A DNA stretch of 64,000 bases from Castanea sativa. Lineage: Eukaryota; Streptophyta; Magnoliopsida; Fagales; Fagaceae. Both the position numbers and the translations under genes were made by a program. The notes under the pieces were generated by a model that ran no database searches, was not told the DNA's origin, and saw only the letters and a list, made by a program, of their open reading frames with translations. The DNA is taken from contig NC_134021.1 in NCBI RefSeq assembly GCF_040712315.1, positions 32,523,501 to 32,587,500 of the forward strand. Direction: 5' to 3'. Below are positions 12,058 to 23,344 of this stretch, piece after piece (positions within the stretch are counted from its first letter, which is position 1; each line of letters opens with the position of its first letter).

Positions 12058-13430
12058 GGTGTTTGTCAGCTTACAATATTGTCAGCATATATATCCCATT
12101 AAACAATTGCACGTATATTAATATTAGTATGTGTTCAAACACACACATAGTATGAATACGGCCAAAAAAGGTCTCAACTCTAACTCCTATAGTTTTATTG
12201 CCTAGAGTAGGCATAAAATTGTGAAGTTTAGAATGTGAGTCAAATTGGCCATGTTGAGATGAATATTGGGGAGGCTCAAGAGAGGCGTTATTTGAGGGAG
12301 AGAGAAAGATGCCCTAGTGGTGCATGCCAAACTCACTATTCTGCCACGGCTGCTCTAGATTACTTTTTATGTTGTAATACTGTTTTTATGGGAATACTTT
12401 CTGAATATTTTTCTCTACTTCTTCCTACCTATCTTACTAAGGGTTCTCTCACAAAATTGTGTATGGTAGCTACTGAACTATTCATCTTGTTGTGTTCTTC
12501 CTTATGGGTGATGTCTACCGCCTAGAAACTCAAACCCAGAAACACATAACAAATGAATCAAACTAAGAAATTTAGCAATCTATCATGCTTCTAATATGAA
12601 CTTGAAGCAAACTTAAACTACAGTAGAGGTAATAAACCAATAAAACATAAAGGAAAACAAACAAACAAAAAGAAAGTGAAGAGACAAAGTTTGAACCTTT
12701 ACCTCAACACTAGAACTCTTTAGAGCTTTGATTTGACTGTTCCCCTCAGTCAATCTAATAAAAAACAAAACCAAGAAGGTTAGTAAACTTTGGAACTGGA
12801 AGGCCAAGACCAAAATAGGTCCCAACCAAGTAAAACTTGACTTGAGGATGTTTTAGTATGAAAACTCCGTCTTTGATTCACAATTTTCTAGCGAATTGTG
12901 TATATTTTTGTCCTCCTTTGTAAAAGTGCCTTTTAGGGCTTTTTATAGTGATCATAGAGGGGTGTAGGACGGCTTCCAAACGATGTGAGACACGCTTTGC
13001 ATGAATTTATATATAAAGAACTTACTTTATAGGCATTCTGGAACCCTAGATGTGTGTGCATACTCGGGGCATGCATGCGCATTCCCTAAGTATGCGTACA
13101 CATACTTTAAGCATGCGTGTGCATACACGTGTGTGTACGCATGCTTAGGGTTTTCTTTGCATATTTTTTTTTTCAAAAATAATCTCTAAAGTCAAAATTC
13201 ACAAGATTGGGCTTTAAATCAACCTTACGCCTCGAGTGATGTCGTCATTAGGGAACGGGAGTTCGGGTCGTAAGAGATATAAAATGAGGTGTCTACACCT
13301 TTGGCTCTTGGTCCTACAATTCTTGGCAATTCTTTAGAAGACTTGGTCCCATTGTATTCAAGCAACATTGCTGTATATCTTGCTTACCAGAAATGTTAAA
13401 TCACTGGGGGAGAATGGGCTAGCTTGGCCT
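12058..13430. other. Intergenic with retroelement-like noncoding sequence
   Basis: No gene is supported. From about 12840 to 13320 the sequence reads like a plant LTR/leader region (GGGAACGGGAGTTCGGGTCG, then GAGGTGTCTACA). It contains an alternating purine-pyrimidine tract at 13045-13145 built of GCATGCGTGTGCATAC-like words. Confidence 0.45.
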
Positions 13431-13436
13431 ACCCAA

Positions 13437-13898
13437 ACGGTTGGCATAGGGACTTTACTAGCTTGGAACAACTAGGTGGACTGCATGAAAGAGACTCTCG
13501 ATGAAAAATGGATAAAATTAGAGATTCATCAAGCTATTTTGACCTCAAAGTCCGGTGTCCCAATTCACCGCATTCTTTTACCCGCTGCCATGTTATTTTG
13601 GTCTCCACCTCTTGATGCACATGTGTTTCATTAGGGATTTATGAAACTAATTACTGAAGACGTTTTTTCTTTGCTAGTACTTCCTCCTGATGGTAGAATG
13701 TGCCACCCCAGAATGTGTGATGAAAAGTATATGGTGTATGAGTGATCCAACTGGATTTTCACTGAATTCCTCTCATCACAACATAAGACTTGTCCAATAA
13801 AGCTTCAAGAAGAGTATTCTTTCTGCCTCTATTGGATTTGTAAGTATCTTGTACCACTTCTTCCTAACGGATTGTCACCCACTTTATTCAAATTATAA
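13437..13898 (+). pseudogene. Plant mobile domain (PMD, aminotransferase-like) remnant
   Basis: One frame (codons starting at 13437) reads LLAWNN, VDCMKETLDEKWIKLEIHQA, LPAAMLFWSPP, then ITEDVFSLLVLPPDG and SFCLYWICKYL, in the order of the plant mobile domain family. Family members usually carry a W.G......TLEDV..LLGLP.DG core, and the matching block here is degraded. In-frame stops occur at 13473 (TAG), 13632 (TAG), about 13743 (TGA) and 13896 (TAA). The downstream part is cut off by sequence leading into the copia element. PMD proteins are chiefly carried by plant transposons, with a few domesticated members (MAIN/MAIL). A second, different PMD gene lies at 25680-26995. Confidence 0.6.
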
Positions 13899-14311
13899 GT
13901 GCCGTTAGTCAATTAATTTTTATGTTCTCATGTTATATTTATCTCTCTATCTCTTTTTTTTTTGGTTAATTTGGAAATGGAAACCAAGATGTGCATTGAG
14001 AAAAAAAGTGACTTATAAGTTTGTACGTGCAAGTTAGGTTTAGAGAAAGTAAAAGTGCTTGTATGCTCTAATCCTTAATAGTCCATCTAAACATCATCAT
14101 TGTAATATGCTAAAAATGACATTTTTATAACAAAGATAGTGAATGAAATGCAGCAAGTGAAATAAGCATGATTGACAAGGTGTTTACGTGGAAAACCCTA
14201 TGAACAGGGATGAAAAACTACGGTGGGATGAAAAACTTTGTGTCCTTGTCCCTGAAAAGCTATGTAATGTTTTCTAGAAAATGGTCTGTTACACAGTGTT
14301 CTTGTACACCT

Positions 14312-14688
14312 TGAAGTGCAGTCTAGTTACAAGCCTAGTGATCAGCCCAGTGATAAGCCTCAATCCAGTACAGAGTCTAGAGGTAAAGGAAAAGCCCAAG
14401 CCTAGTTCTGATCATCCAAAGCACACCGTTTCACTTATAAGCATCTGTTATTAGTTGGGGTATTAATCTATTATTACCCACGTGTGTCAGGTGGTTAGTT
14501 TGTTAAGATTGGTAGAATAGTTCCCACATTATGCGCTGAGCATCAGCTCTCTTCTCTATATTTTTTGCTATAAATATCTCTCTAGTGATGTAATTAAGTA
14601 ATGCAGTTTTACTCTTTTCTAAAGTAATAAAACTCTGTTTTTGTTCTTTTACTCTTCTAGAATTTTCCTTCTTTAGCTTTCCTTTTCA
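14312..14688 (+). repeat. 5' LTR of copia element
   Basis: Starts TGAAGTGCAG and ends CCTTTTCA. It pairs with 19038-19414 at equal length. A TATAAATA box sits at 14569-14576, likely the U3 promoter. The end is fixed by the PBS that follows directly. Confidence 0.93.
14569..14576 (+). promoter_or_regulatory. TATA box in copia 5' LTR
   Basis: TATAAATA, conserved at the matching place in the 3' LTR (19295-19302). It lies about 110 bp before the LTR end, as expected for U3/R. Confidence 0.6.
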
Positions 14689-14702
14689 TAGTATCAGAGC
14701 AC
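14689..14702 (+). other. Primer-binding site (tRNA-iMet)
   Basis: TAGTATCAGAGCAC follows the LTR directly. It differs by one G-to-A change from the usual TGGTATCAGAGC complementary to the 3' end of plant initiator tRNA-Met. Confidence 0.85.
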
Positions 14703-14709
14703 AGCTTCC

Positions 14710-15594
14710 ATGGCGTTTGCTCATTTGTCAGCTTCAACTTCATCATCTTCTTCAACCACTCCTTCTACAATAACAAATACTATCACTCATATTAATCCTT
14801 CCCTCCTATTACTCTCAAATATGTCATCAATGATGACTGTAAAACTCGATTACTCCAACTATATTGTTTGGAAGCACCAAATTGAGGTTATTTCGGAAAA
14901 CTACTCCATGATTGATGCTATTAGTGACACTGTAATGGCACCAGATTAGTTCTTGAAGGATTCTTCTGGCAATTTCAAGACAGAAGTTAATCCAGATTTT
15001 CTCACTTGGAGAAACCGAGAGCAAGCTTTGTTCACATTTCTCAATTCAACACTTTCCCCATCTGTTCTTGTTCTTACTGTTGGGTAAAAATCTGGTAGAG
15101 GTGTTCAGAAAGTTCTGGAAAAACGTTTTGCCTCAATTTCTAGGTCAAGTGTGATGAGCTTGAGAAATGAATTGAGTGCTGTGAAGAAAGGTACATATTC
15201 AATTGATGTATACTTTCAAAGGATCAAGCAAATTCGTGACAGATTGGCTGCAGTATCAGTTATTCTTGATGATGAAGAGCTTCTTCATATTGCACTTGAT
15301 GGTCTGCCATCAGATTATGATTCCTTCAGTTCAGCTATCAGGACTCGCAGTGATGTTCTTACTGTTGAAGAACTTAACACTCTTCTCAATGCTAAGGAGA
15401 GAGCTTTTAGAAAAAGGTCTGGTGTGATTGATACTTCCACTATGGCTATGGTTGCAAATTACCATCCTCCAGGATTTAATAGAGGTAGAGGCAGAAACAA
15501 TGCTCAGAGAGGTCATGGTAATGGGGGAAGAGGTAGCAATTCTGGTGGTTTTCATCCTAATACTCCCAATGCTTTCACTTCTCCTTTCAGTTAG
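14710..15594 (+). pseudogene. copia gag region (UBN2-type), broken
   Basis: The ATG at 14710 opens a frame that starts with a Ser/Thr-rich stretch and then LDYSNYIVWKHQIE, the gag signature of plant copia elements. The same frame resumes at 15151 with the RNA-binding gag body (SRSSVMSLRNEL, IALDGLPSDYDSF-like) and an RGRG/GGRG-rich basic tail before the zinc knuckle. Stops at 14947 (TAG), 15085 (TAA) and 15592 (TAG) interrupt it. It would form the capsid of the virus-like particle. Confidence 0.9.
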
Positions 15595-15642
15595 TCTCAA
15601 CTTATTTCACCAAGACCTTTAGGACCTTTAGGTTCTCAGAGT

Positions 15643-16248
15643 TTGTCACAGAGACCTCAATGTCAGATTTGTGGTAAAGGTGGTCACATTGCCCTTGACT
15701 GTTACCATAGAATGGATTTTTCATTTCAAGGAAAGCATGCTTCATCCAAGCTTGCTGCTATAGTGGCCAACTCCTCTCAGGTTCACATGGCTAATGGGTG
15801 GCTTATTGATATTGGCTGTTCAGATCATGTTACACCTAATTTGGCTAATCTTTCACTGCAACAATAGCCTACCACTGGTTCTGAAACTGTGACTGTTGGT
15901 AATGGTCAAGATCTTCCTGTGACTCATATTGGTAATGGTGAGTTATGCACTTCAACTCACAACTTGAAACTTGATGGTATACTTAGGGTTCCTGATCTTG
16001 CTTCTAATTTGCTATCAGTTCATAAGCTTTGTTTGCAAAACAAATTTTTCTGCTACTTTGATGCTTATAAATTCTCTATTCAGGATTTACTTACAGGGAA
16101 GATCCTTTACGAAGGATTGAGCAAGGATGGTGTCTACCCTATACCTGATCCATCTTCTTTGCATTCATTCAATTCAACTGCTTTTTCTTCATCACATGTT
16201 CCTGACTCTTCTCAGACTTCTGTTAGTTCTGATCAAATCTCTCTCTAG
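15643..16248 (+). pseudogene. copia zinc knuckle, protease and GAG-pre-integrase region
   Basis: A CCHC knuckle CQICGKGGHIALDC lies at 15661-15702. The aspartic protease site at about 15797-15834 reads WLIDIGCSDHVT, where copia proteases usually have a D-S-G triad, so the active site looks mutated (D-I-G). The frame continues to 16248 with LDGILRVPDLASNLLSVHKL. TAG stops fall at 15865 and 16246. HNRLGHPS, the start of the pre-integrase domain, follows at 16249-16272. Confidence 0.88.
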
Positions 16249-16950
16249 CATAACAGACTTGGACATCCAAGTGCTAAACTTCTTCATTCTGCTATTCAGC
16301 TTGTAAATCCTACCTTTACATTCAATAAGATTGAAAAATGTTGTTCTTCTTGTACATATTATATAAGTGCTAAAATGCACAGACTTGCATTGAAAAAATA
16401 TGAAATTCAATCTACTTCTATGCTTCAACTTGTGCATTCTGATATTTGGGGTTCAACACCCATTTCTTCTTTACTTGGTTATAATTACTATGTTGTGTTC
16501 ATTGATGATTACACTAGGTTTACCTAGTTTTTTCTTCTCAAGCATAAGCATGAATTGTTTCCTGTGTTCAAACATTTTAAGAACCTTGTTGAGACCCAAT
16601 ATTCCACTAAAATCAAAATTCTTAGGTTTGACAATGGTAAAGAATATGTTAACTCTCACTTTCAAGAGTTTTGTTCTAACCATGGTATTATACATCAGAC
16701 CTCATGTCCACATACTCCTCAAAAAAATGGCATCTCTGAGAGAAAGCATAGACATATTGTGGAGTCTGGTCTAGCTTTGCTTTATAAAGCTTATCTACCT
16801 TTAAATTTCTGGTCTTATGCTTTCTCCACTGCATCCTTTCTTATCAATAGACTCCCTAGTTCTGTCCTTGGTTTCATTTCTCCTTGGGAACTAGTTAATG
16901 GTGTCTCTCCTTCTCTTTCTGCTCTTAAAACCTTTGGCTGTGCCTGTTAA
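16249..16950 (+). pseudogene. copia integrase region
   Basis: It begins with the HNRLGHPSAKLL pre-integrase motif. The catalytic core follows with HSDIWGSTP (first D), FDNGKEYVNS (second D) and PQKNGISERKHRHIVE (E), the DD35E layout. A TAG lies inside near 16525 (FT-stop-FF) and TAA at 16948. The same frame continues past the stop with copia-type C-terminal sequence (ECVFLGYPPLSKGY). Confidence 0.9.
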
Positions 16951-17426
16951 CCCTATCTCAGACCCTATAACAAACACAAACTTCAGTCTAGGTCTATTGA
17001 GTGTGTTTTTCTAGGGTATCCCCCTTTATCCAAAGGTTACTTATGCTTGGACCCTTCTACCAATAAAGTCTACACTACTTGCTATGCCTTATTCAATGAA
17101 AGCCTATTTCCTTTTGCTGATAATCCTACTCTTACACATGCTCATCTTCCTTTTTCTATTGATGTGACTTATGCACACTAGTTTGCCTCTGATGTCCTTG
17201 CTGCCTCTACTGACCCATGTCCAGCCTCTTCCCTTTCTACTTCCACTATTACTCATTTTCCCTTTGAACTTTTCCAGTCTTCCACTCCTATTTCTTGTGT
17301 TCCTGATTCTCCTATATCTTCTTTCTCTTCTTCCTCTACTGATCTGTTTCCTCCATTCTTCCTAGCACTTCTCTTCCTGGTTCTTCCTTTAATTCCTCTC
17401 CTCCTATTCCTGTTAATCATCATCCT

Positions 17427-18470
17427 ATGCTTACTAGATCAAAATTGGGAATCCATAAACCTAAAGTCTTTAAAGTTGTGACTGATTACACCATCCAAGA
17501 ACCTCCCACTTTTGCTGTAGCTTCTAAACACCCTCAGTGGGTTGTTGCAATGGATTCAAAATTTCATTCTTTGCTTAAGCAACAGACTTGGTCCCTAGTT
17601 CCTCCCCCTGTGGATAAGAATATTGTCACTTGCAAATGGGTGTTTAAGCTCAAAAGGAATAGTGATGGGACCATAGCCAGATATAAAGGCAGGTTGGTTG
17701 CTAGGGGATATCTTCAACAGTATGGTTTGGACTATGAGGATACTTTCATTTTTGTGGTTAAACCAACTACTGTTAGGATTCTTATTGCTCTTGCTATGAA
17801 TTATGGTTGGGAGTTGAAACAGTTGGATGTTGGGAATGCTTTCTTACATGGTATTTTAAAGGAGGAAGTGTATATGGCTCAATCATAAGGCTATGTGGAT
17901 CCAGCTTGCCCTGATCATGTTTGTTTGTTGCAAAAAGCCTTATATGGTTTAAAACAAGCTCCTAGGGCTTGGTTTGAGAGGTTTAGTACTCAATTACTTC
18001 ATATTGGCTTTATTGCTTCTGGGGTTGATGTCAATCTGTTTATCTATGCTCATGATGTTCATTTGGTCTTCTTATTGCTCTATGTTGATGACATAATTGT
18101 GATTGGCAATCATCCTAGTTTCATTGCTTCACTTCTTGCTACTCTAAGATAGGATTTTGATCTTAAAGATCTAGGCAGATTGCATTATTTTTTGGGGCTT
18201 CAGTTTGATTGCACTTCTACTGGGATTTTTGTGCATTAGTCTAAGTATGCTACTGATCTTTTGCACAAATTCTCTATGTTTGATTGCAAGCCCTGCAAGA
18301 CTCCTTTTGTAGCTAACACTCATCTTGCTCATAATGATGGTACCCTTTTGTCTGATCCCTCTACTTATAGGAGTATGGTGGGGGGCCTTGTGGTACCTTC
18401 CCTTTACCAAGCCTTATCTTTCCTTTGCTGTGTAGCAAGCTTGTCAGTTTATGGCTTCTCCAACTTCTAA
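17427..18470 (+). pseudogene. copia reverse transcriptase region
   Basis: The frame differs from integrase (shift near 17350). Blocks in order: CKWVFKLKRNSDGTIARYKG, ARGYLQQYGLDYEDTF, LKQLDVGNAFLHG, LYGLKQAPRAWFERF, and the catalytic YVDDIIVIG with its DD at 18087-18092. The spacing is that of RVT_2. Stops at about 17886 (TAA), 18150 (TAG) and 18237 (TAG, in HQSK context), plus a +1 frame change near 18385 in the GG(L) block, abolish function. Confidence 0.92.
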
Positions 18471-19028
18471 TCACTTGCTTGCTGTTAAAAGGATCTTTAG
18501 GTACTTGCAAGGGACACTTCATTAGGGCTTAGCTTTTACTCCTAGACCATTGACTCTCTCTGCCTATAGTGATGCTGACTGGGCTGGAGATCCTATGGAT
18601 AGGAAGTCTATTTCAAGCATCTTGGTATTTCTTGGCAATTCTCCTATTACTTGGTCTGCTAAGAAGCAGCCCACTGTGTCCAAGTCTTCTATAGAGGCTG
18701 AGTACAGGGCTCTTGCTTCTTGTGCTACTGAACTTTGTTGGATTTGTATGTTGCTCAAAGATTTTGGTGTGTTTCTTCATTCCCCTCTTACCTTGTGGTG
18801 TGATAATATTTTTGCTTTGGCAATTGCTAGCAATCCTGTATTTCATGCTCGGACTAAGCATATTGAAGTGGATTACCACTTTGTCCGTGAGAAAGTTCTT
18901 TGTCATGATCTTCAAGTCAAGTTTGTGTCTTCTCATGATCAGTTAGCTGACATACTCACCAAGGGATTGCCTTCTCCTCGGTTTCATTGGCTTGTTTCCA
19001 AGCTCATGTGGTGCTTCCCCATGATTTT
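18471..19028 (+). pseudogene. copia RNase H region
   Basis: Conserved blocks SDADWAGDPMDRKS, WSAKKQPTVSKSSIEAEYRAL, WCDNIFALAIASNPVFHART, KHIEVDYHFVREK and DQLADILTKGLP are in the order of the copia RNase H. The open part runs from 18550 and reads through the polypurine tract into the 3' LTR. A TAG at 18523 replaces a codon just upstream. Confidence 0.92.
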
Positions 19029-19037
19029 GAGGGGGGA
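19029..19037 (+). other. Polypurine tract
   Basis: GAGGGGGGA stands directly before the 3' LTR and would prime plus-strand synthesis. Confidence 0.85.
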
Positions 19038-19414
19038 TAAAGAGCAGTCTAGTTACAAGCCTAGTGATCAGCCCAGTGATAAGCCTCAGTCCAATAGAGA
19101 GTCCAGAGATAAAGGAAAAGCCCAAGCCTAGTTCTGATCATCCAAAGCACACTGTTTCACTTATAAGCATCTGTTATTAGTTGGGGTATTAATCTGTTAT
19201 TAGCCACGTGTGTCAGGTGGTTAGTTTGTAAAGATTGGTAGAACAATTCCCAAATTATGTGCTGAGCATCAGCTCTCTTCTCTATATTTGTTGCTATAAA
19301 TATCTCTCTAGTGATGTAATTAAGTAATGCAGTTTTACTCTTTTCTGAAGTAATAAAACTTTGTTTTCGTTCTTTTACTCTTCTAGAATTTTCCTTCTTT
19401 AGCTTTCCTTTTCA
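19038..19414 (+). repeat. 3' LTR of copia element
   Basis: 377 bp, starting TAAAGAGCAG (TG changed to TA) and ending CCTTTTCA. It is collinear with the 5' LTR without indels. Confidence 0.93.
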
Positions 19415-20249
19415 CACCCCCTTCTTCTCTATTGCTACATTTTTCTGCTCTCTTTTCCTTACCTAGATTTTTTGCTCCCTTCAATGCGTAGCAACATTCT
19501 CCTCTTATAGTACAAAGAATGTTGCTGGCTGTACAAGGACAGATGTCCTAACCCGGCCCATTGCTCACTATAAATCCTAGGACAGCTATCATCATACTAC
19601 CCTTCAGCTGGAAGAGAGAGAAAGTCATGTCTGCCAAGGTAGTGGGCTGAAGTGCGGCTCTATACCTCACAAAGGACAACCAGAGAGGGAGAGGGAGAAG
19701 CTGGAAAGGTGGGAACGTTACACGTGTCTTGAGTAGTGGTCTAAGCCTGTACTAGCCAATGAAGAGCACTTGTAGCACCTGACCAAAGCAAGTTGGATTC
19801 CCTCTCATGGTAGTGCTCGATGTCCATGCCAGACTGTGTCCCCTTTACCCTTCAATGATGCCCATGCTGTTGGCACAAGCCAAAGACATGGCTTCCTTCA
19901 CTAATGTCTGTTCCCTTGTAGCTTAATGACAGCCACGTGGAGGGTCAGGATGTTACCTTCGATTGATGAATTCTCGTGTCTACTTTCACAAGCTTGTGCA
20001 CGATACAAAGTTAGACATATGTTGTAAAAAACTTTACTCAATTCTCTATTATCATACAAAGTCCTATTAGGTTATTGTTTTATTTTATTTTTTTCTAAGT
20101 TGGTCAAATGACAAGAGAGAGTTCTAACCTCGAAAAAAAAAAAAAAAAGATGCAAGAAAGTAGATTATGTATGGTGAGATACATACTATTAGCCGTCCCT
20201 ATAAGGTTATATTTATCTCTTGATATGAGGGTGAGGTTACACTCATCTT
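19415..20249. other. Non-coding flank of the copia insertion
   Basis: No gene. The stretch 19480-20010 has moderate GC and reads like a retroelement LTR or leader (CCCGGCCCATTGCTC, CCACGTGGAGGGTCAGG), but no partner copy or boundary was found. Confidence 0.4.
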
Positions 20250-20252
20250 TTA

Positions 20253-21027
20253 GGTTGTGTTTAGTTGGGGTGAAAATCAGGTGGATAGAATATTAGGGAG
20301 ATAAAATGGGTAATGGGTGTATTTGGTTGGGAGGGGAGTGGGGGGAGAAAATGGTGGGGCTCAAAAATTTTTTCTGCTGGCCTACCAAAATTCAGTCCTC
20401 CCAAAATGGAAAGAAAAAGAGGGAGAAGAGAGGGGTTGATGGAATTACCCATTTATCTCCACTCCTCCCCCACATAGCATTTGACATTGATTTTTTTTTT
20501 CTTTTGTATTTTAAGCTACATTTTTGGTTTTATTATTTGAGTTTTGCTAACGTATGTTATTAGGGCATATATTAGAAAATTATTCTAGGAAAGTTTTTAT
20601 GAGAAAATGAAAAAGTGACTAACTTTTTTGACACAATTTTTAATTTCTCATAAAAAAGTTTTTTAAAATAGATGATTAATGTATACCCTAAAGATTTTCT
20701 AAAAAAAAAAAAAATTGTATACCCTAAGGACTTAAGGCATATATTAACCAGAACATTATTATTTTTACCTCAATTTTCGTTTTTTTCCTAATAAAAGTAT
20801 TTTTGAAAAAAGTATCTACTAGACATAAGACTAAATTTATACAATCTACATTATCTATTATCTTATTTTTCTTTAAAACAAAAAAAGAGAGTTTTCCATT
20901 ACTACAATTTTCCACTGGTCCAACTAAAAAATATGAGGGCAAACTAAAATATTTTCTATTCTCCATTTTTTTACCATCTTCTCATTTACTATCATTCCAC
21001 TTTTCAATCTCCCAACTTAACTGAGTC
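20253..21027. mobile_element. PIF/Harbinger-like MITE (775 bp) with a MITE inside
   Basis: The ends GGTTGTGTTTAGTTGGGG and CTCCCAACTTAACTGAGTC are imperfect inverted repeats and are flanked by TTA on both sides. Subterminal sequence is purine-rich (GGGAGAAAATGG) on the left and pyrimidine-rich on the right. A related arrangement is seen at 50599-51301. Confidence 0.65.
20539..20755 (-). mobile_element. Mutator-type MITE with 9-bp TSD, nested
   Basis: The left end GAGTTTTGCTAACG and right end TTAACCAGAACA match the two ends of the 23143-23307 MITE in reverse orientation. A perfect 9-bp duplication TTATTATTT flanks it (20530-20538 and 20756-20764). The interior forms a partial hairpin (AAAGTTTTTATGAG with CTCATAAAAAAG). 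Confidence 0.7.
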
Positions 21028-23133
21028 TTAGAGGCAAACTCATCTAGAGATTTCCTTAAGTGTAATAATCTAAATTTATTCCAATTTTAAAGCTAAAATT
21101 TTCCATTAGAGCAAACTAATCTAAGTTTACTCCTGATTTATAGCTAAAAGATTCCATCTAAGCACTAAATTTACTCATATTTTAAACTTGGACGCCACTG
21201 CTCGCACCCTCCACTGCTTCTTCTTCTCGCTCTCAAATTGCATCGCACCTTCTTCTTATTTTTTTTAATATCAATTAAATACATTTTTTTTGGACTTTCT
21301 ATGTTATAAACATTTTTCCATGAGTTATCGCTATATCCACAATATTTTTACAACGAATTTTAGGTGGCTAGCTTTTACCAATTATAATTTGCCCTTCACT
21401 GACATCACTATTTGACCCCTCAATGATAGTTTGCCACTTTAAATTTATTGCGAAAATATTGTAAACATAATATTACTCTTTTTAAAACCACTATTATTTT
21501 TTTTTGATATGTAAAATTATTAAGGACAAAATTTAACTACAAAATTAGTTGTAGTTTTAGGCTACAAACTCACTCAATAAAATAAATATTACTACATATT
21601 TTAAAAATCTAATTGTTGAATTGCATGTTCTTTACGCTCTTAATACACATGTTAAATTTTGTGTCAATTGGATATTATTTACTATATAATCTATAAACTT
21701 ATATTTTATGTATAATTTTAAATTACAAAAACTTGGAATTTAAAAATTTATTAATAACATAACTATTGATCTTTAATTTTCTTGAAATTTTGCAAATATG
21801 AAGGATATAAGAAGAAGATGTTATCCAATGGTAGATTTGTCAAAATTCACCTCTAATAAAAAGATACTGAGCGAGTTTGTAGCCTAAAGCTACAATCGAT
21901 TTTGTAGCTAAACTTTCTCTAATTATTAATTAAGTCTTTTTTATAGAGGTTTACTTAAAATCTCTTTTACAAGTTGTTAGAAGATTTTGTCAATGATAAT
22001 TAGACACACTTATAATAATAAAAGAGCAAAGTCCACATATTTTTTCATTTAAAAAAATTAATTATTTTTTTACACTTTCGAAGCATTTTCATACACTTTT
22101 GGGCATTTTGTTTATGCAATAGGGGCGCTTTGAGATCCTTTAAAATTTTAGTTCAAGTGGGGCCTTAAGGAAATTAGTTGACTTGATTGGATACACTAAA
22201 AATTCAATACACTTGTGTGTTTGAATTTAATCAACAAACCTAACCTTGCTTTTAATGCGGACATATTGGCAAATCGTGGAGCTTCTCAAATGGAAAAAGA
22301 GATCTTTTATGACACCTGCCCTACATGCATATTTGTCAAACTGTCTTTTTTGGGACTCAATGGGATTCTACACAGCCCGTGCCTATCACTAAATGAAGAT
22401 GATGTTTTGTTCTGGTGTGGTGGTTTGTGTCATGTTGTGGTCTATGGTATGTGGTTTCACTGGTTTGTAATATGTTGGCGTGTTGTAAGGCTGTGGTAAT
22501 GTTATAGTGTATGGCTGTCATCCCTCGGGGATGTCTTTGAAAAAGTCTATAAATACAAAATTTTTTTCTTGATAAATTGTTAATGGCAAATAAAAAAATG
22601 ATATCAATGATAAATCTTGAAAAAAACAAGTAAAAACTCGCCTAATCATTTATTGTAAAAAATGTTATAATTTTTTATAGTGTCAATAGCATTTCTTGTT
22701 GTATTTAGCTAGTTACTATCTTCCTTGTCGTGGTTCTATACTATCTAAACTTCTTGCTGTAATAACGGAAAGTTTTAATAATTGTTAGGAAAGTTTTAAT
22801 ATCATTTTTATGAAAAATATAAAAAGTTGACAAAAAATTAATTACTTTTATTATTTTCCTGTAAAATGTTTTTAAAAATAGTTCTTAAACTAATATTTTA
22901 TATCTGCTAATATATTTCTCCTTTATGCAAAAAAAGAAAAAGAAAAGAAAAGAAGAAGTTTTGTGAAAAAAGAGACATGTGTAAGAGTTATGATTTAGTA
23001 TTAGGGGAATTCAAAAAAATGTGTGGATCAAAAGAAGCATACAAGCAAGACCATCACTTTCTTAATCGTTTACAGCTAAGTTCAACTTCATCCAACTTTT
23101 CTTTCACTCCAGAATGTTGTATTGTTTTTAGTA
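21028..23133. other. Intergenic, no gene seen
   Basis: AT-rich. It holds partial repeats of words found elsewhere (AATATTTTTACAACGAATTTTAGG-like near 21340). Open frames such as 22215-22499 have no recognisable domain. Confidence 0.45.
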
Positions 23134-23142
23134 AAGTAAATA

Positions 23143-23307
23143 GGGTCCGGTTAATGTGTGCCCTTAAGGCATACATTAAATCATCCATTTTTGAAAATAT
23201 TTTTTCGAAAAATTGAAAAAGTTGTCAATACTTTTTCAATTTTCGAAAAAAGATTTCCAAAAATGATTAATTATTGTGTGCCCTAAGAGCATACATTAGC
23301 AAAATCC
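23143..23307 (+). mobile_element. Mutator-type MITE (165 bp), TSD AAGTAAATA
   Basis: A perfect 9-bp duplication (23134-23142 and 23308-23316) flanks the element. The left end GGGTCCGGTTAATGTGTGCC pairs loosely with the reverse complement of the right end (GGATTTTGCTAATGTATGC). The interior is an inverted repeat around GAAAAAGTTGTC...CTTTTTCAATTTTCG. Confidence 0.82.
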
Positions 23308-23344
23308 AAGTAAATAAAACAAGACAAAAAGAAAAAAAAGAATT

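Larger units (their letters stand above)
14312..19414 (+). mobile_element. Ty1/copia LTR retrotransposon, full length but inactive
   Basis: Two 377-bp LTRs flank a 4.35-kb interior with the copia order gag, protease, integrase, reverse transcriptase, RNase H. It has a tRNA-iMet primer-binding site and a polypurine tract in the right places. The flanks are CACCT (14307-14311) and CACCC (19415-19419), a 4-of-5 target-site duplication. The LTRs differ at about 19 of 377 positions by hand count (~5%), so insertion is not recent. At least eight in-frame stops and two frame changes (near 17350 and near 18385) prevent a polyprotein. The gag start with LDYSNYIVWKHQ suggests an Ale/Retrofit-like lineage, an inference only. 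Confidence 0.95.

Noticed and set aside
12235..12525. 96-residue frame starting near 12235
   Set aside because: No recognisable domain, no splice or promoter support; composition like random AT-rich sequence.
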